A stretch of DNA of 64,000 bases from Apostichopus japonicus (Eukaryota > Echinodermata > Holothuroidea > Aspidochirotida > Stichopodidae): NCBI RefSeq assembly GCF_037975245.1, contig NC_092577.1:1486001-1550000 (forward strand), read 5' to 3'. Below are positions 1-11,159 of this stretch, in pieces (positions within the stretch are counted from its first letter, which is position 1; every line of letters starts with the position of its first letter). The position numbers were made by a program, and so were the translations under genes. The notes under the pieces were generated by a model. The model saw only the letters and a program-made list of their open reading frames with translations, was not told the DNA's origin and searched no databases.

Positions 1-738
1 GGCACGGTTGAATTGTTGAGGGCCCGGTAGTCACCACATGGACGCCAGTCTCCAGACTTCTTGGGAACCACGTGGAGCGGTGAAGACCAACAGCTCTCCG
101 ATGGCCTGACGATTCCTAGCTGGATCATGTGTTCGAAGTCGTCTTTCGCAATCCGATGTTTGTCCGACACTAATCTACGAGGCCGTGCAAACACAGGGGT
201 ACCCTTTGTAATAATGTGATGGGTAATGTTATGCTTGATTGCCGTTTCCTTGTAGCATGGTCTGGTGATGTCCGGATATGTGTCGAGTAACGCGTGATAC
301 TGCGATTGTAGATTGGAGATACGATAAGACGGACTCGGCGACGCGTCTGTTGAAGTGCGCACGTTTACGCTGAGCGATGTTTCGAGATCGATTAGCTTGC
401 GATGTTTGACGTCCACGGCTAATGAAAAGTGAGCGAGGAAATCAGCACCTAGTAATGGCGATGCTACATCGGCTAGTATGAAGACCCAGCGATAAACGCG
501 TCGTAGACCAATGTCGAGTGTAAATGACCTCTCACCAAAGGCAGAGATGGGTGTCTGGTTTGCGGCATTTAAGGTAAACAATGGCTGTTTCCCTTTTTCC
601 ACTTTTGTCGCAGGAAAGACGCTCACCTCAGCTCCGGTGTCAACTAAAAATCTGGAACCTGTCCGGCGGTCAGTGATATAAAATAAACGACTGCTGGATG
701 ATGCGCCATGACGATTCGTCGTTCCTAATCGCTGGCTG
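1..738 (-). pseudogene. Gypsy-1 pol fragment: aspartic protease and start of reverse transcriptase
   Basis: Read on the minus strand, the frame carries SRLFYITD followed by the protease active-site motif VDTGAEVSVFP (VDTGAE at 627-643). The linker before RT follows, then the first RT block with the motif WRPCGDYRALN (GDYRALN at 11-34). These are standard Ty3/Gypsy Pol signatures. The protease would cleave the Gag-Pol polyprotein and the RT would copy the element RNA. The frame is open from about 738 to the window edge, where the RT is truncated before its catalytic aspartates. It sits in the -1 frame relative to gag, which ends at a TAG at 725. I infer an indel rather than programmed frameshifting, because no slippery heptamer is visible. 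Confidence 0.85.
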
Positions 739-1592
739 TTGAGTTTCGGGACTTGTTTTGGTTGCCGGATGTCTGAAAGTTACATGGTGGTGTACATTTC
801 TCCGCTGCAGCACCATATTGCCAGTGGTACCAACACTGAGATCCAGCATGGGAACGCTCAGAAGACGGAGACCTTGTTCGTCGTTGGGATGACTTACCAT
901 CCCTCGGTTTAGACCGGCTCCTATTGGTTCGGTTACCTTGCTGTCTACCTAGGGCCTCGACTTTCAGTGTGAGAGCTGCGACCATTTCCCTCAATTCTGC
1001 CATCTCTGTAGAAGGTGCATTGACAGAATTAACCGTAGGGGTAGGTGCAATGGCCGAGACCTGATGGACAGACGAGGTTACTTCCATGATTTTGTCTGCA
1101 ATGACTGCAAGTTGCTCAACGTCGATTGTCTCGCTAGTGGTTGCTAGAATAAGCTGCATTAGTCGGTAGTCGCTGTAAGAACAGCTGGCGGAGGAAATTG
1201 TCATCTAATTTGCTATCCCCGAGAAGCTGGCGCATGCGCCGTTATAGTTGTGACGGTTTGCGATCGCCGAGTTCCTCTGATATGAGTAGTTGATGTAGCC
1301 GCCTTTGTTCCGACGCACTTGTTCGCTTAATTAGCTCGGACTTCAATGTAGAATACGGTTGTTTGGCGGGCGTGTGCAACAATAAATCCCTAACTTCCTG
1401 TGCTATCTCGGGCTGAAGGGAAGCGACAACGTATGCGTATTGCGTCTGCTCTGACGTAATGCCACGCGTGGTAAACTGCGCTTCGACCTGTGCGAACCAA
1501 ATGGTCGGATCGTTCGGCCAAAAGGGAGGTACTTTCAAACTAACTGCAGCGAGTCTTGACTGGGTTTCCATTTTTTTCTCTGGATCGGTCAT
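725..1592 (-). pseudogene. Gypsy-1 gag with one premature stop
   Basis: The ORF starts at an ATG at 1592, 62 nt after the SGNH-like ORF stops. The N-terminal 116 residues include the PPFWPNDPTIWFAQVEAQF stretch typical of invertebrate Gypsy gag capsids. A TAA at 1242-1244 interrupts the frame, which then continues without shift to 725. The second part ends with a Cys/His cluster (CWYH...CTPPC) that in this Gypsy group replaces the ordinary zinc knuckle. The capsid would package element RNA. The single in-frame stop marks this copy as defective. Confidence 0.8.
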
Positions 1593-1653
1593 GATGACAT
1601 AAACAATTTAGTTACATGAAATTTTTATAGAATATCGTTAAGGATATACACGC

Positions 1654-2376
1654 TTAATTTAACTCTTGAAGTGCTTGTAATTCCTTGCTGAACGATTTGA
1701 CCAGCTCTATATGCCACTTACGCTTGATCGATGAAATCGCGTGTAGACCGTCATATAAGTGTGTGAAATTGTTTCGAATTCTACGCAGTGGACGACCGGA
1801 GCGAGATCGGCGTTTGTCGGCTTTGCGGATAGATGTGTGCCAAGACAAATTCCAAGGCTGAATGATGTTCGGTGCGTTACGATTGTACTCCTTAATTTGC
1901 CGATTGATGGCGTCAATTGTTATATTGTGCTGATGTTGGAATGTAGATAGTTCGGCTGCCGTGAAAATGGGAGATCGTAAGTTCCTATACTGTTGGAATT
2001 TCAAGAACGACGCAGGTGGAATAGTGGCGAATGATACGATAGACTTGGGGTGTGTGGCGAGTACGCTATGTTTGAAACGTTCTAACTCGTTGAAAAGCTC
2101 ATGCGATGTTACGCGAGATGGTTTGAGGACGCGCTTTCCCCTGGAGTCCAGACTAGAAAATTCTGTGAGATTGTTGATGCCTGCAGCTACTTTAACTATT
2201 ACCCAACTATCACTGATATAATATCGGAGCCTGGATAGTGTCGGTGATAATAAATCTTGGACTGTAGCTCCCCGTTTAATAATATAGTCTATGTTTATGT
2301 CGTAACTCGCTGGTAATGAATAACGCTCGAATGAATATGAACGAGAATCCGCCACGAATAGAAAATGAATGTTCAT
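1654..2376 (-). CDS. SGNH/GDSL-hydrolase-like ORF upstream of Gypsy-1 gag
   Basis: This is an intact 240-residue ORF from ATG at 2376, between the candidate primer-binding site and gag on the same strand. Three blocks in order resemble the SGNH hydrolase family. Near the N-terminus is VADSRS (block I, Ser nucleophile). In the middle is AAGINNL (block III, GxND-like). Near the C-terminus is DGLHAI (block V, catalytic Asp-x-x-His). The length suits a single SGNH domain. The fold is known as an esterase domain in ORF1 of some CR1 LINEs, and I infer a similar accessory role here. The block III Asp is replaced by Asn (NN), so activity is uncertain. Assignment is by motif only. Confidence 0.5.
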   Translation of the reverse strand: MNIHFLFVADSRSYSFERYSLPASYDINIDYIIKRGATVQDLLSPTLSRLRYYISDSWVIVKVAAGINNLTEFSSLDSRGKRVLKPSRVTSHELFNELERFKHSVLATHPKSIVSFATIPPASFLKFQQYRNLRSPIFTAAELSTFQHQHNITIDAINRQIKEYNRNAPNIIQPWNLSWHTSIRKADKRRSRSGRPLRRIRNNFTHLYDGLHAISSIKRKWHIELVKSFSKELQALQELN

Positions 2377-2517
2377 GCCGGGTTTGACCGATATTCTAAG
2401 CGAGTGTATAAGCTAGTAAATTATGAAATGTCATGTGACTACACAAACTGTACTGGCTGAACTGTTCGTTTACACACAGTCAATATCCTGATAAACTCAC
2501 AAGGAAGAATTAAACTA

Positions 2518-2534
2518 TCACGTCGGGGTCACCA
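2518..2534 (-). promoter_or_regulatory. Gypsy-1 candidate tRNA primer-binding site
   Basis: On the minus strand the sequence TGGTGACCCCGACGTGA begins with TGG, the complement of a tRNA CCA end. It lies about 140 nt upstream of the first ORF, directly after the repeat taken as the LTR end. The priming tRNA is not assigned. Confidence 0.55.
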
Positions 2535-2536
2535 AT

Positions 2537-2654
2537 TTAGAGGTCTTGTAAATAATAATAATAAATACTACTAACCTCTAATAATAGTTCTGTCTAGTCT
2601 AACCCTCCTTGCGTCGGTCCAGGGAACTTGAACTGTCAGTTCCAGGATAGATCT
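2537..2654. repeat. LTR-associated direct repeat, copy 1
   Basis: This block of about 118 bp starts TTAGAGGTCTTG, contains a short TAA run, and is repeated almost exactly at 3205-3324. It abuts the primer-binding site, so it is probably the internal-side end of the Gypsy-1 5' LTR. A complete TG...CA LTR could not be delimited. Confidence 0.6.
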
Positions 2655-2734
2655 ATTTAGAGAAGTCTTAATCACTTCATTATTTAGCGCATAACGGTAC
2701 TAACTGGTGTTTAATAGGCTAGGCCATTTTTTAT

Positions 2735-2945
2735 ACAATATAACTAGACTATTCGCGGAACCGTTACCTGTGTTAAAGGTGTTATCATGTAATGGTGACC
2801 CTGGTTCCAACTTTACGGATATCTGAAACATTTTCTTTCCCGTGGATAAGTGCTTGATGATCTTCTACTAGTTTTGCAGTTGATCCGTTGCGATTTCTTT
2901 TGCAAAGCTTGGTAATATTTAACAAGAGCCAACGGTCCTTGTTAG
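2735..2945. repeat. Dispersed repeat R1, copy 1
   Basis: This stretch matches 15503-15745 closely and 43551-43720 more distantly. Shared landmarks are CGCGGAACC, ACCTGTGTTAAA, TTTACGGATATCTGAAAC and GGTAATATTTAACAAGAGCC. It carries no coding signal. It may be an LTR interior or an unrelated short element. Confidence 0.6.
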
Positions 2946-3204
2946 GTATACTATTTAAGTGGGCTGAATTAAGGTGTTTTATATCATCACCCAATATCAT
3001 ATCATATGCCCAAGTACTGTACGTACATGATATGTACCGTGATGACTCGCGAACAAAGAAACGTCTGATTGCTGTAATCTGACCTAGTTTTATCGAGTTC
3101 AATAAATCTGGAGGATTCATACCAATTGGGCGCGCGCGTACCATTCATGGAGGGTCATGTGATGTGTTCCTGGGTGGTACTTTAGAGACCGGACTGAACC
3201 TGGA

Positions 3205-3324
3205 TTAGAGGTCTTGTAAATAATAATAATAATAAATACTACTAACCTCTAATAATAGTTCTGTCTAGTCTAACCCTCCTTGCGTCGGTCCAGGGAACTT
3301 GAACTGTCAGTTCCAGGATAGATC
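3205..3324. repeat. LTR-associated direct repeat, copy 2
   Basis: Second copy of the block at 2537-2654, differing mainly by one extra TAA unit. The sequence on its right diverges completely. The 550 bp between the copies includes dispersed repeat R1. Either a tandem LTR arrangement or an insertion inside an LTR could explain this. Confidence 0.6.
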
Positions 3325-4740
3325 CGTATATATGAAAATCCTTATAAATGAATCAATGTATCACTGTATCCGCTAGAAATTGGTGGGTTGCATTGCTACA
3401 TCCCACACATAAAATGTCCGGTGGATTCCCGAAGAATATACGAAAAATATATGAAGTATCGGCCTTTTTAGCCAGCTATCGCTGTAGTGTAGGCAATGGT
3501 ATATACTGTAGTTATAAAGTAATATTACGGCTTAGGGAACAACCTTCGCTGACCGATTCCATGAACGAAGTGACTGATAAAAAATATGTCGCTCTACACT
3601 TGAACTTATGACCCCAAAACTTTCTCTCGTTGGACACTGGTCCTCTTTGTTCAAGTTTACTATAAATGGGAGTGGAGATAAGCAAGAAAGTTGGGCGACA
3701 GAATGTCTATAAACAAAATAAGTAGGCTGTTCCACTTTGCGAGAGGGAATATATAGGCTCGCTTGCAGTGCGGTCACTACAGTACCAAAGTAACCAAACT
3801 GATATTTCTCTGAAGCAGTTCGAGAATCGTGTTAGTGCCTTCGTGAAAGATTTGCACCAAGACGGATCAGGCATGGGAACTAACGGCGTAAGAAGGTACT
3901 GGTACTTCAGGCCTACGAAATAGTGCTAATAATATTTATTTAACTCGATGCCTAGTTTCGAATGAGATGTAACAGAAGTGTAAGACACCACCATCCATCT
4001 CAGAAAATACACACAAAGCTTGCTACCGTCGGTAATTAGACACTAGTGTACAATCAATCATGCAGCTATGGTCAACACCCACAACACAGTGTACATAGCA
4101 GCCATAGACATCTCAGATCCAGATAACAGAGTATAGGGTAATGTATCACGTTTCAATACTGTCTGCAGTTTGTAGCGACAGTAAAGAAAAGAAAAACGTC
4201 ACTTGCAAGCAATGGAAAGTTAACTTTTTCAAAGGGACGCACACGGTTTGGGGCGAGTCTTCAGTGCCTTTAATGTACCAGCAACCATAGAGGTAAAACC
4301 TTCATGCAACAACTAACTATGTACTCCAAGTTTGGATTTAATCTGATTGAACGAGATGGTCTCAAAAGATGAAGGCCTACATGAACCAGTTATTAATCAC
4401 AAGTTTGGGTAACATCCGACTTAAGGTTGTGGAGTTTATTGCACTATAAAGAAAATATGAGCCCAAACATATTGGGCCCCACAAATTCTTGCCCAAAGCG
4501 TATGTCCCAGAATACATTTGAGGTGAAAATAGCATTTGGGCCCACCCAGCCCAAAAATGGGCCCAGAAGTTTTAGAGTCCAGATGGTCTAAACGAAGATT
4601 CTTTTACAATACCGCTTACGATTGGAATGTGAAAATTATAACGTTTGACCTCATAACCTCATTAAAATTTATAAGGTCAGTGTCCAAGAATGAAAGGCAC
4701 ACCTTCCCACTATGAAACATCAACATAGCAAATATGAGAT
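3325..4740. other. Intergenic stretch, no gene recognised
   Basis: Only short spurious reading frames are present. I see two TACTGTA/TACAGTA heptamers (3504-3510, 4963-4969 just beyond) and a patch rich in GCCCAAA/TTGGGC around 4450-4570 that looks like a degraded inverted repeat. Confidence 0.4.
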
Positions 4741-5749
4741 ATATCCATCACTCCGTTGTTGAGTTATTGCAGACCCACACAAGTGTCACAGACACAGACA
4801 CACACAAACACCAACCTGACTGCATAGGTGCCACTGTATGGGGATTGGGGAGGTGAGATAGGGAGAGGGAAGCAAGCAAAGTGTTTAGGGGAAGCCATTT
4901 GGGAGGTGGGGAGAATGCACATCACTGGCAAATTTAGGGGACTAATCCCACCCCAGCCCATATACAGTAGGAGTTCCAAATTTCCCTGGACTGAGTTGCA
5001 TGACTGAGGTGCATGAACCTCAATTAATGAATTGGTTGTTGTCAGATAAGAATGTTACAAGTGAGGGGTAGTTTCTAGCTAACTTCACAATGCTCACATT
5101 GGGCAGTTGAAAATAGTTAATGCAAGACTTAGAGGCCAAATGGAGTTGTTTTGTTATGCAAGTTGAAACTATAAATTAGCTCCATAGTATCGTTCCAAAT
5201 GCAAGGTTGTGCTAACAAATACATTTGAATTCTGGAATTGTCCACCACTGAACATTTTAGCTCCAACATAGGTGGGGCTTGTGGCATACAATTCTACTAC
5301 CCCCTCACTCACCAACCCCCAGGCTTTGCCTACCCTTTTCAGCATACCCCGGCATATTACAGATTGTTTAAATCTCTGGTACATCTTTGTGCTATTACCT
5401 TAGTTTACTTTGCAACATGAACTTGAAGGATTTTGGTAGGCCCAGAGTTGATAAACAGCCAACTAGTGGTGTTTGCATGCTATCAAGCAGAAGCAGCAGT
5501 TGGAGGTGGGTGGTTCAGTCAGCATCAGTAACCTGAAACATTGATTTATACCTAGGCACAGATCCAGGTAATGTGAGGTGTACTCCTCCTTTTCACTACA
5601 TTCCTTTTACACACTCACTCAAAAATACAAGTTAGGCATTGACAGGTATGTGTGTGTCCAGTAGATCAAATTTATAGTATCAATATACCCCAGAATGCAT
5701 CATTGGAAGACTTAACAGTCTTAACAGTTAGAGTATATGGACAATTCTC
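4741..5749. other. 3' flank of zinc-finger gene A
   Basis: No ORF of interest. Around 4820-5050 the sequence parallels 45480-45740 beyond zinc-finger gene C (shared wording around CACTTCAC/CACATCACTGGCAAAT and GGGGCATGAACCT), so the tandem gene duplication included 3' flanking DNA. A CA-rich fragment at 4770-4830 is a piece of the GGTCA-type repeat tail (CCAACCTGACTGCATAGGT). Confidence 0.45.
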
Positions 5750-6059
5750 TAGATACAACAAACGATTTCTTACAGCAGTAACACTGATAAGGGTTTCTCT
5801 CCTGTGTGGGTTCCTTCATGTGTCCTCAAATTTTGAGACAGAGCAAATATTTTCTTATAGTAGATAAACTGATTGATCAAGCTTCTCCCCTGTGTGTTCT
5901 TTTAAGATGTACTCAATTTTCCAGATCGAGCAAACATTTTCTTACAGTATTTACACACATACAGTAATACGGCTTCTCTTCTGTATGTGTTCTTTCATGT
6001 ATCTTCAAATTTTGAGACAGAGCAAACAATTTCTTACAGTAGCTACACTGATAAGGCTA

Positions 6060-6260
<201 letters not shown>

Positions 6261-7220
6261 CTAGCAGCTTGTGCAAACTTTTTGTCACAATAGTTACACT
6301 GTTATGGCTTCTCCCCTGTATGTGTTCTTTCATGTATCCTCAATGTTCCAGATTCAGCAAACATTTTCTTACAGTAGTTACGCTGATAAGGCTTCTCTCC
6401 TGTGTGCGTTCTTTCATGGCTCTTCAAATTAGAAGAGCGGGCAAACGTTTTGTCACAGTAGTTACACTGAAATGGCTTCTCTCCTGTATGTGTTCTTTCA
6501 TGGCTCTTCAAACTAGAGGATTGGGCAAACTGTTTGTCACAATAATTGCACTGATATGGCTTCTCTCCTGTGTGTGTTCTTTCATGTATCCTCAGTTTTC
6601 CAGATTCAGCAAACATTTTCTTACAGTATTTACACTGATAAGGCTTCTCTCCTGTGTGCCGTCTTTCATGGCTCTTCAAACTAGAAACTTGAGTAAGCGT
6701 TTTGTCACAGTATTTACACTGATAAAACTTCTCTCCTGTATGTGTTCTTTCATGGCTCTTCAAATTAGCCGCACAGGCTGACTTTTTGTCACAGTATTTA
6801 CACTGATATGGCTTCTCTCCTGTATGTGTTCTTTCATGTCTTCTCATTTCTCCAGAATCTGCAAACATTTTTTTACAATAGTTACACTGATAAGGCTTCT
6901 CTCCTGTATGTTTTCTTTCATGAACCTTTAAATTAGAAACATGGGCAAAATTTTTGTCACAGTATTTACACTGATAAGGTTTCTCTCCTGTGTGTGTTCT
7001 TTCATGCTTCCTCATATGTCCAGATTCAGCAAACTTTTTGTCACAGTAGTTGCACTGATAAGGCTTCTCTCCTGTATGTGTTCTTTCATGTATCCTCATT
7101 TGTCCAGATTCAGCAAACTTTTTGTCACAGTAGTTACACTGATAAGGTTTCTCTCCTGTATGTGTTTTTTCATCAGGTGCGTATCCAGGGGGGGGCGTTG
7201 GGGGCGCGCGCCCCCCGGGT

Positions 7221-7358
7221 AAGAAAAAGAGAAGAGAAAAAAAAGAGAAAAAAAAGAGAAGAAAAAAGGAAAAAAGAGGGGGAAAAAGAGGAGAAGGAGA
7301 GGAAGGAAGGAAGGGAAAAGAAAAAGAAGAAAGAGAGAAAAAGGAGAAAAAGAGGGAG
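7221..7358 (+). repeat. Homopurine tract, 138 nt
   Basis: An unbroken run of A and G on the plus strand, inside the CAGG-family element. Reading frames across it encode only Lys/Glu/Arg (or Phe/Leu/Ser on the other strand) and are not genes. Such tracts can form triplex DNA; that is inference. Confidence 0.9.
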
Positions 7359-8253
7359 TAAAAGCAAAACGCGAAGACACCGGGAAGAGAAAGAGGAACA
7401 GTGACATCATTACAGCGCTGAAGGATAGCCAGTGACGGATCAATGGTTTCGTAAAAGTGTGACTCAGCTTACCCCTTACACCGAAAACTCCATTTTTTGA
7501 CGTTTCCATTTTCCTCTCTCACTAATGATCTATATATATACTATATATGGTCTATCATAACGCGTGTGTAGAATTGTGCTATGAAACCAACTGTGGCTGG
7601 TCTCGAACTCGACCGTGTCGTCGGGGAACATGACGCAGTTTGGGATGGGGGCGACCGCCCGCCCCCCCCCCCCCCCATTCAGCATTTTTTAAATGATATC
7701 GCTAAGTAATTTCAAAATAGAAAGTGCTTAGAGGCAACTTACAAGGCCTGGGAAGTGTCATTTCCAGCGATCTGGGAGGCATTTTCGGCCAAAATTTTCT
7801 TGTACGCTTCGCGCCAACCTATGGTGGCGCTACGCTTAGATAATTTGCCTACAGGATTCGCCCCTCCCTTGGCAAATTCCTCGCTACACGCCTGATCGAA
7901 TTAATTTGTAACGCAAGCAGCAGATATCACATCATATCAGTGAGCATGAAAATGGCGTTCCAGGATGAAAAGCCTCAAAACTGTCCGACTTGCCTGAAAA
8001 AATAACCAAAAATTTTCTCGCGCTTCGCGCGCGTTCAACGTCTTCATGTCAATGTCATATAAGCAAGCATCGGTTATTACATCGCATGCCATCATGTACC
8101 GTACGGTCCGTTCAAATTGCGCAGTATACCGCGGGATGCTAATGTAAACAACGACATGTCTCATGTAGATGTATAAAAAACATGGAGGTCCAATTATGTC
8201 AAAACTCTCTTTTACATTAGTAATGGCGAATTAGGGCCTGCACCCCCGCCGCG

Positions 8254-8638
8254 CAGTGGCGGAGCGTCCATATGGTCAGGGGGGCGGATGCCCCCCTGAC
8301 GAACTCAAATGGACTGCTGGCGCCTTTTTCAGCTCTTTACCACTTTTTAATTATTCTAGATTATTGATTAGATTTTTTTTTTATTGCGCTCTCATCTACT
8401 TATTGACATTTGTCACATTTTGTTGGTGTAATTTGGCGATGACACCTTATTCTTCGTTTATCTGCAAATTAGCCAGGCCCGGAAAGGGTCATTTCCTGCG
8501 ATCTAGGGAGTATCTTTACTCAAAAAATTTCTGTACGCTACGCGCCAACCAGTGGTGGCGCTCCGCTTAGATAGTGTCGAAAATGCCCCTTCAGACCATT
8601 CTCGCCACTCCTGACCAATACCCCTAGCTCCGCCACTT
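8254..8638. mobile_element. hAT-like MITE nested in the CAGG element
   Basis: The ends are CAGTGGCGGAGC and the complement of AAGTGGCGGAGC, flanked on both sides by the 8 bp repeat CCGCCGCG (8246-8253 and 8639-8646). The second copy of the host element lacks this 385 bp at the matching place near 25300, which supplies an empty-site comparison. An 8 bp target duplication points to the hAT superfamily. It is non-coding. Confidence 0.8.
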
Positions 8639-10194
8639 CCGCCGCGCCTCCTACGCCTATGTGTGTAGTGTTCGGTTGAAGGAAATATCTGCTATTATTT
8701 AATTTCCTTCAACCAAGTTTTATAATAGCCGTTATAACAGGTTTTAATATTTCTACACCAATAAATTAACTGTGTCTGAATTTTAGAAAATTTCTGACCA
8801 ACATTCTACATCACACTTCCCTCTACTCGTGCAATTTTGACCGGTCTGTTAGGGGTTGAAGGAAGTTTTTTCTATATTGGTTGTCCATAGATGAAATTTT
8901 GTACAAGATTATGGGTATGTTTTGAAGTGAGTTTATTCACGAGAAATGTGAATTTTCAAATTCTGAACAAATTTGGGGCTTAAAACCTTGAAAAGTGGGG
9001 CTGACGGGTATTGTGGGCCGCGACGTAGAATCACCTACAAAGCAAAGACCCACAGGAGATGCGATCAGGTCGAACATGATGTGTGCCGGGTTGACAATCT
9101 TCAAAAAGGTTATGGATGGAAAAAAAAAACTATTAGGAAATACTTGGTTCTCAGGCAAAAAGTGTACATCTGGTTGGTCATTTCAAGCCCGAGAAGTGCC
9201 GTTTCCGGTGATCTGGGGGGTTTCAAAACAAGAAATTTTCTTGTACGCTGCGCGCCAACCGATGGTGGCGCTCCGCTTAGATAGTAATTCGCGCCCCCCG
9301 GGTTTGAAAATCCTGGATACGCGCCTGTTAATGGCTCTTCAATCTAGCAACTAGGCAAAACTTTTTGTCGCAGTAGTTACACTGATAAGGCTTCTCTCCT
9401 GTACATGTGTTCTTTCATGTACCCTCATTTGTCCAGAATAAGCAAACATTTTCTTACAGTGACTACACTGATAAGGTTTCTCTCCTGTATGTGTTCTTAC
9501 ATGCAGAGTCTTCAATCTTGAAGCTAGGGCATACTTTTTTTCACAGTAGTTACACTGATAGGACCTCTCTCCTGCATGTGTTCTTTCATGTTTTTCCACA
9601 TTTTCAGTGTGTGTAAACAGCTTGCTGCCATCAATACCGTTGTCAGGATTCTCTCCTCTAGGAAGTGCACAATTCTCTGTCTGTTTTGGTTTCCCTATTA
9701 TTTGTTTAGTATCGCCAGAGGATGTTTCCCCATCATTGGCCTCATCCTCCAGGCTGAGTAACAGATGACATGAGTAGCTATCATCTGGTTCCACAGACTC
9801 CATTTCTTCCTTTCTAGCATCCTGTTGATGTCCTTGGTGATTTGAGTGAGCAATGTGTCAAGAGAACAGTCCCTGCGATACTGAAAATTTAAGCAAAACA
9901 CGAAACACAAAATTATGACAACAGAAACCAACTGTTTTAGTAATTCTTCTTTTCATAAATGAGAATATTTCATTTATTACTACAGACAAGATTTGCTTTC
10001 AACAAGGTCTTGCTATTTTTAAGTGATCAGGGAGGTTCTTGCAATGAAGTGAAATTGTCAACAAGGTTATTGAGATGGGCTTTTCAATTAGCAGAGTGCA
10101 ATATTTTTCACTTCATAGTTCCACATTGTCACCAGACTACCAGAGAATCCTAAAAAAAATGGAACAAATCCAACCAATATATCCCATCCTACTT

Positions 10195-10620
10195 CCACAC
10201 TCCATAAAGAGATTAAGGGTTACACAATACGTTTACAGGAATATTGGAGTCTTGAGGGCCTTTTTGGGTGTTTGTTGCACTTGGTTTCCAGGATGATGTT
10301 CAAATGCTTGAGTCTAGAACACCTTAGGATTTTTTCCCTAGATGTAAATTGCGAATTGATGTCAAAAAGAAAACTTGGAGGGTAAGTGCTTATTAAACAA
10401 TTCAAAGAGTTGTTTTCCATGTAAAATACTGCCCTTGAAATTTAGATGATCCGAGATCCGTAAAGTCAAATTTGACAAAAGTTCAACGCTTGTTAAGTTT
10501 TATCATATATTGAAGCGGTGTGTAAAACCATTGAATATGTAGCCTATTTATAGATTCAAGTCGATTCCAAGGAAAGTTTGTTAAAGGTGTGGTCATTTCT
10601 GTGAACATTTTTCATCTGGA
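10195..10620. repeat. Duplicated block D1, divergent copy
   Basis: Matches 15041-15485 and 53725-53991 over landmarks such as ATTAAGGGTTACA, ACGTTTACAGGAATA and TTTCCAGGATGATGTTCAAATG. It is the most divergent of the three. The other two sit at the 5' side of LINE copies A and B. Confidence 0.7.
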
Positions 10621-10739
10621 GACATTACGTGGAATCCAGTGACTGCACAGTCCCTGGAAAACAAAGATACGATACTGTATCTGGTCATGTTTTCTTATGT
10701 AAGCATGGCCGATTACGGTAAATGTAGAGTTCGGAAGGA

Positions 10740-10915
10740 TACAAAATTATACTATGTACAACACTGTGAACTCTGCGTAACATATATTTAATCAAAAGTA
10801 CTACTGTATGTACAACACTGGATTCGTGCGTAACATACATTTAATCAAAAGTACTTTGTACAACACTGGATTCCTGCATAACATATATTTAATCAAACAT
10901 AGTTACTGTATCTAA
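10740..10915. repeat. Short tandem repeat, about three units of 55-60 bp
   Basis: Units share TGTACAACACTG followed by GCGTAACATATATTTAATCAAA. The second unit has an additional CTGTA at 10802-10808 compared with the first, giving TACTGTA at a former TA. A further TACTGTA closes the array at 10904-10910. Confidence 0.7.
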
Positions 10916-11159
10916 CACCTCTTGGCCAACTCAACCAGCCTTCTCTACAAGCGAGCCAGGGCTCGCCGACTGCTAACATGCATCAATGAACATAAAGATT
11001 AAACTATTGTTACAAAAATAAATCATCATTCCTTTATCGTCTTAGCAGTTCAGATATGTAAATGAGGGATAAAGGTTAAGGGTGAGAGTTAACTTTACAA
11101 TTGAATACAGTCGTTTGTTATTATTTCATTAGTTTAGTTTAGTAGAAAAAAAGATCAGG

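Larger units (their letters stand above)
1..2535 (-). mobile_element. Gypsy-1: Ty3/Gypsy element, 5' half, cut by window edge
   Basis: On the minus strand the order is primer-binding site, SGNH-like ORF, gag, protease, reverse transcriptase. The left window edge cuts it inside reverse transcriptase, so RNase H, integrase and the 3' LTR are not visible. The protease and RT motifs are those of metazoan Gypsy elements. It is not intact: gag has an in-frame stop at 1242-1244, and gag and pol are in different frames around 725-738. The 5' LTR should lie to the right of 2535, but its outer boundary is unclear. Confidence 0.85.
7174..9327. mobile_element. DNA transposon (family CAGG) inserted in zinc-finger gene A
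   Basis: The ends are inverted: CAGGTGCGTATCCAGG at the left and the complement of CAGGCGCGTATCCAGG at the right. The flanks fit an imperfect 5 bp target duplication (TTCAT left, TTAAT right) when compared with the uninterrupted linker codons of other fingers. A second, left-truncated copy lies at 24445-26004. No transposase is seen, so it is non-autonomous. Long G/C runs sit just inside each end. It contains a 138 nt homopurine tract and a separate 385 bp element at 8254-8638. Confidence 0.8.
9881..11124. other. Intron or upstream region of zinc-finger gene A
   Basis: No coding exon recognised. 9950-10130 resembles 47640-47820 upstream of gene C (shared GAGAATATTTCATTTA and TTATTGAGATGGGCTTTTC), so intron sequence was duplicated with the gene. 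The part 10195-10620 is listed separately as a duplicated block. Confidence 0.5.

Noticed and set aside
6269-6781. Plus-strand reading frames over the zinc-finger arrays (also 40312-41019 and 46442-47419)
   Set aside because: They mirror the repetitive minus-strand finger codons and have no independent domain or start context.
7096-7509. Low-complexity ORFs across the purine tract
   Set aside because: Composition (Lys/Glu or Phe/Leu/Ser only) follows from the homopurine run.
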